Assembly (NCBI GenBank): GCA_951230915.1
Contig: OX579637.1
Coordinates: 15,624,001 to 15,688,000 of the forward strand
DNA: 64,000 nucleotides
Reading direction: 5' to 3'
Source: Antitrichia curtipendula
Lineage: Eukaryota > Streptophyta > Bryopsida > Hypnales > Leucodontaceae
Below are positions 63,250-64,000 of the stretch, piece after piece (within the stretch, counting starts at the first letter, position 1; each line of letters begins with the position of its first letter). Under the pieces are notes generated by a model. It searched no databases, was not told the origin of the DNA, and was given only the letters and a program-made list of their open reading frames with translations. Position numbers and translations under genes: made by a program.

Positions 63250-64000
63250 TGTTTCAAAATGAAATTCTATGACATTTGATGTTTGACACCATTAATGTAC
63301 AGGTTGGACTTATTCTATATTCTTTTGAATGGACGTGCGATTGGATTGCAATTACATATCAGATTAATATTTGTGGGCATTTAGGTACTTGAGGGTAACT
63401 ATTTGCAACATGTACGATTTGTCTGAAGTCTCTTTCAAAATGAAATTCTATGACATTTGATGTTTGACACCATTAATGTACAGGTTGGACTTATTCTATA
63501 TTCTTTTGAGTGGACGTGCGATTGGATTGCAATTACATATCAAATTAGTATTTGTGGGCATTTAAGTACTTGAGGGTAACTATTTGCAACTTGTACGATT
63601 TGTATGAAGTCTCTTTCAAAATGAAATTCTATGACATTTGATGTTTGACACCATTAATGTACAGGTTGGACTTATTCTATATTCTTTTGAGTGGACGTGC
63701 GATTGGATTGCAATTACATATCAAATTAGTATTTGTGGGCATTTAAGTACTTGAGGGTAACTATTTGCAACTTGTACGATTTGTGTGAAGTTTCCTTCAA
63801 AATGAAATTCTATGACATTTGATGTTTGACACCATTAATGTACAGGTTGGACTTATTCTATATTCTTTTGAATGGACGTGCGATTGGATTGCAATTACAT
63901 ATCAAATTAGTATTTGTGGGCATTTAAGTATTTGAGGGTAACTATTTGCAACTTGTACGATTTGTATGAAGTCTCTTTCAAAATGAAATTCTATGACATT
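63250..64000 (+). repeat. Right end: four monomers and a 27-base partial copy
   Basis: A G-lead R copy, two consecutive gagtgg copies (63431 and 63612) and a T-lead aagtatttgag copy, then a partial unit from 63974. The order gagtgg then T-lead aagtatttgag without the Q between them suggests a further shortened copy of the block. The array runs off the window here. Confidence 0.9.

Larger units (their letters stand above)
1..64000 (+). repeat. Satellite array, ~181-bp monomer, 353 complete copies
   Basis: The same unit recurs head to tail across the whole window, always in one orientation (the + strand is arbitrary). Copies starting with the tctttc of position 1, or its one-base variants, were phased through to position 63974. 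The tally is 269 copies of 181 bp, 82 of 182 bp and 2 of 180 bp, which accounts for every base. There is no insertion, inversion or unique sequence, and both ends are cut by the window. Most copies differ from one another at only a few recurrent positions. The reference copy is about 32% G+C with three CpGs. Array size, unit length and higher-order organisation fit a eukaryotic centromeric or pericentromeric satellite; that placement is inference. I do not recognise the monomer as a named family, so the species is left open. Confidence 0.99.

Noticed and set aside
1..64000. CRISPR array
   Set aside because: The whole unit of about 181 bp repeats with no unique spacers between short repeats.
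1..64000. Protein-coding genes or a repetitive coding gene
   Set aside because: 181 is not divisible by 3, so the frame rotates. In the consensus, stops in the three phases limit open stretches to about 120 nt on both strands.
1..64000. Known satellites: primate alpha satellite, Arabidopsis 178-bp, Citrus 181-bp
   Set aside because: The sequence does not resemble the alpha or Arabidopsis units as I know them. The Citrus satellite shares the unit length but is described as GC-rich, whereas this unit is about 32% G+C.
1..64000. rDNA spacer subrepeats or LTR-retrotransposon tandem repeats
   Set aside because: No rRNA, primer-binding site, polypurine tract or retrotransposon coding remnant interrupts 64 kb. 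Spacer subrepeat blocks are normally far shorter.
1..64000. Inverted segments within the array
   Set aside because: Every unit from start to end reads in the same direction. I found no reverse-complement copy.

Overview
The whole window is one uninterrupted satellite DNA array. A roughly 181-bp AT-rich unit is repeated head to tail from the first base to the last. Phasing every copy on the tctttc at position 1 gives 353 complete monomers (1-63973) plus a 27-base partial copy (63974-64000). By length there are 269 of 181 bp, 82 of 182 bp and 2 of 180 bp, which sums exactly to 63,973, so the typing below is self-consistent. The reference monomer is 58/181 G+C (about 32%). No copy is inverted, no foreign DNA interrupts the array, and neither edge is reached, so the true array is longer than 64 kb.

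There are no genes. The unit length is not a multiple of 3, so the reading frame rotates from copy to copy. Stop trinucleotides in the consensus limit open stretches to about 120 nt on either strand. I see no RNA gene, promoter, transposon, CRISPR array or telomere repeat. A megasatellite of nucleosome-plus-linker length with higher-order organisation indicates a eukaryotic nuclear genome. Centromeric or pericentromeric DNA is the likeliest setting, and a flowering plant is plausible but unproven. I could not match the monomer to a named satellite.

Monomer types, using coordinates inside the 181-bp unit: 'n' is the common form. 'P' (49 copies, 182 bp) has cttattc replaced by ccttattcc- or ccttattct-type sequence at about 53-82. 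'Q' (26 copies, 182 bp) has ttcttctattc there. 'R' (41 copies) has cagattaat in the right half, usually with a ttaggtac and aacatg haplotype. Smaller markers are cagctt (an AluI site), cgaatcg (a ClaI site), caatgg, gagtgg, cagaatgg and a five-A insertion.

Layout: 1-4168, mixed monomers. 4169-11055, three copies of a 14/11/13-monomer higher-order repeat (HOR). 11056-24828, mixed, with a 3.26-kb block duplicated at an offset of 3,987 bp. 24829-33896, a 10-monomer (1,814-bp) HOR with a 27-monomer-offset duplication across it. 33897-39150, 8-monomer (1,449-bp) repeats. 39151-45489, a 25-monomer-offset (4,528-bp) duplication. About 41144-51646, a homogenised core with a 362-bp dimeric HOR. 51647-64000, a new P subfamily carried in 8-mer (1,450-bp) and 13-mer-offset (2,356-bp) repeats.

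The copies therefore form local neighbourhoods with private variants. That is the pattern expected when unequal exchange, conversion or break-induced replication repeatedly copies short blocks next door.
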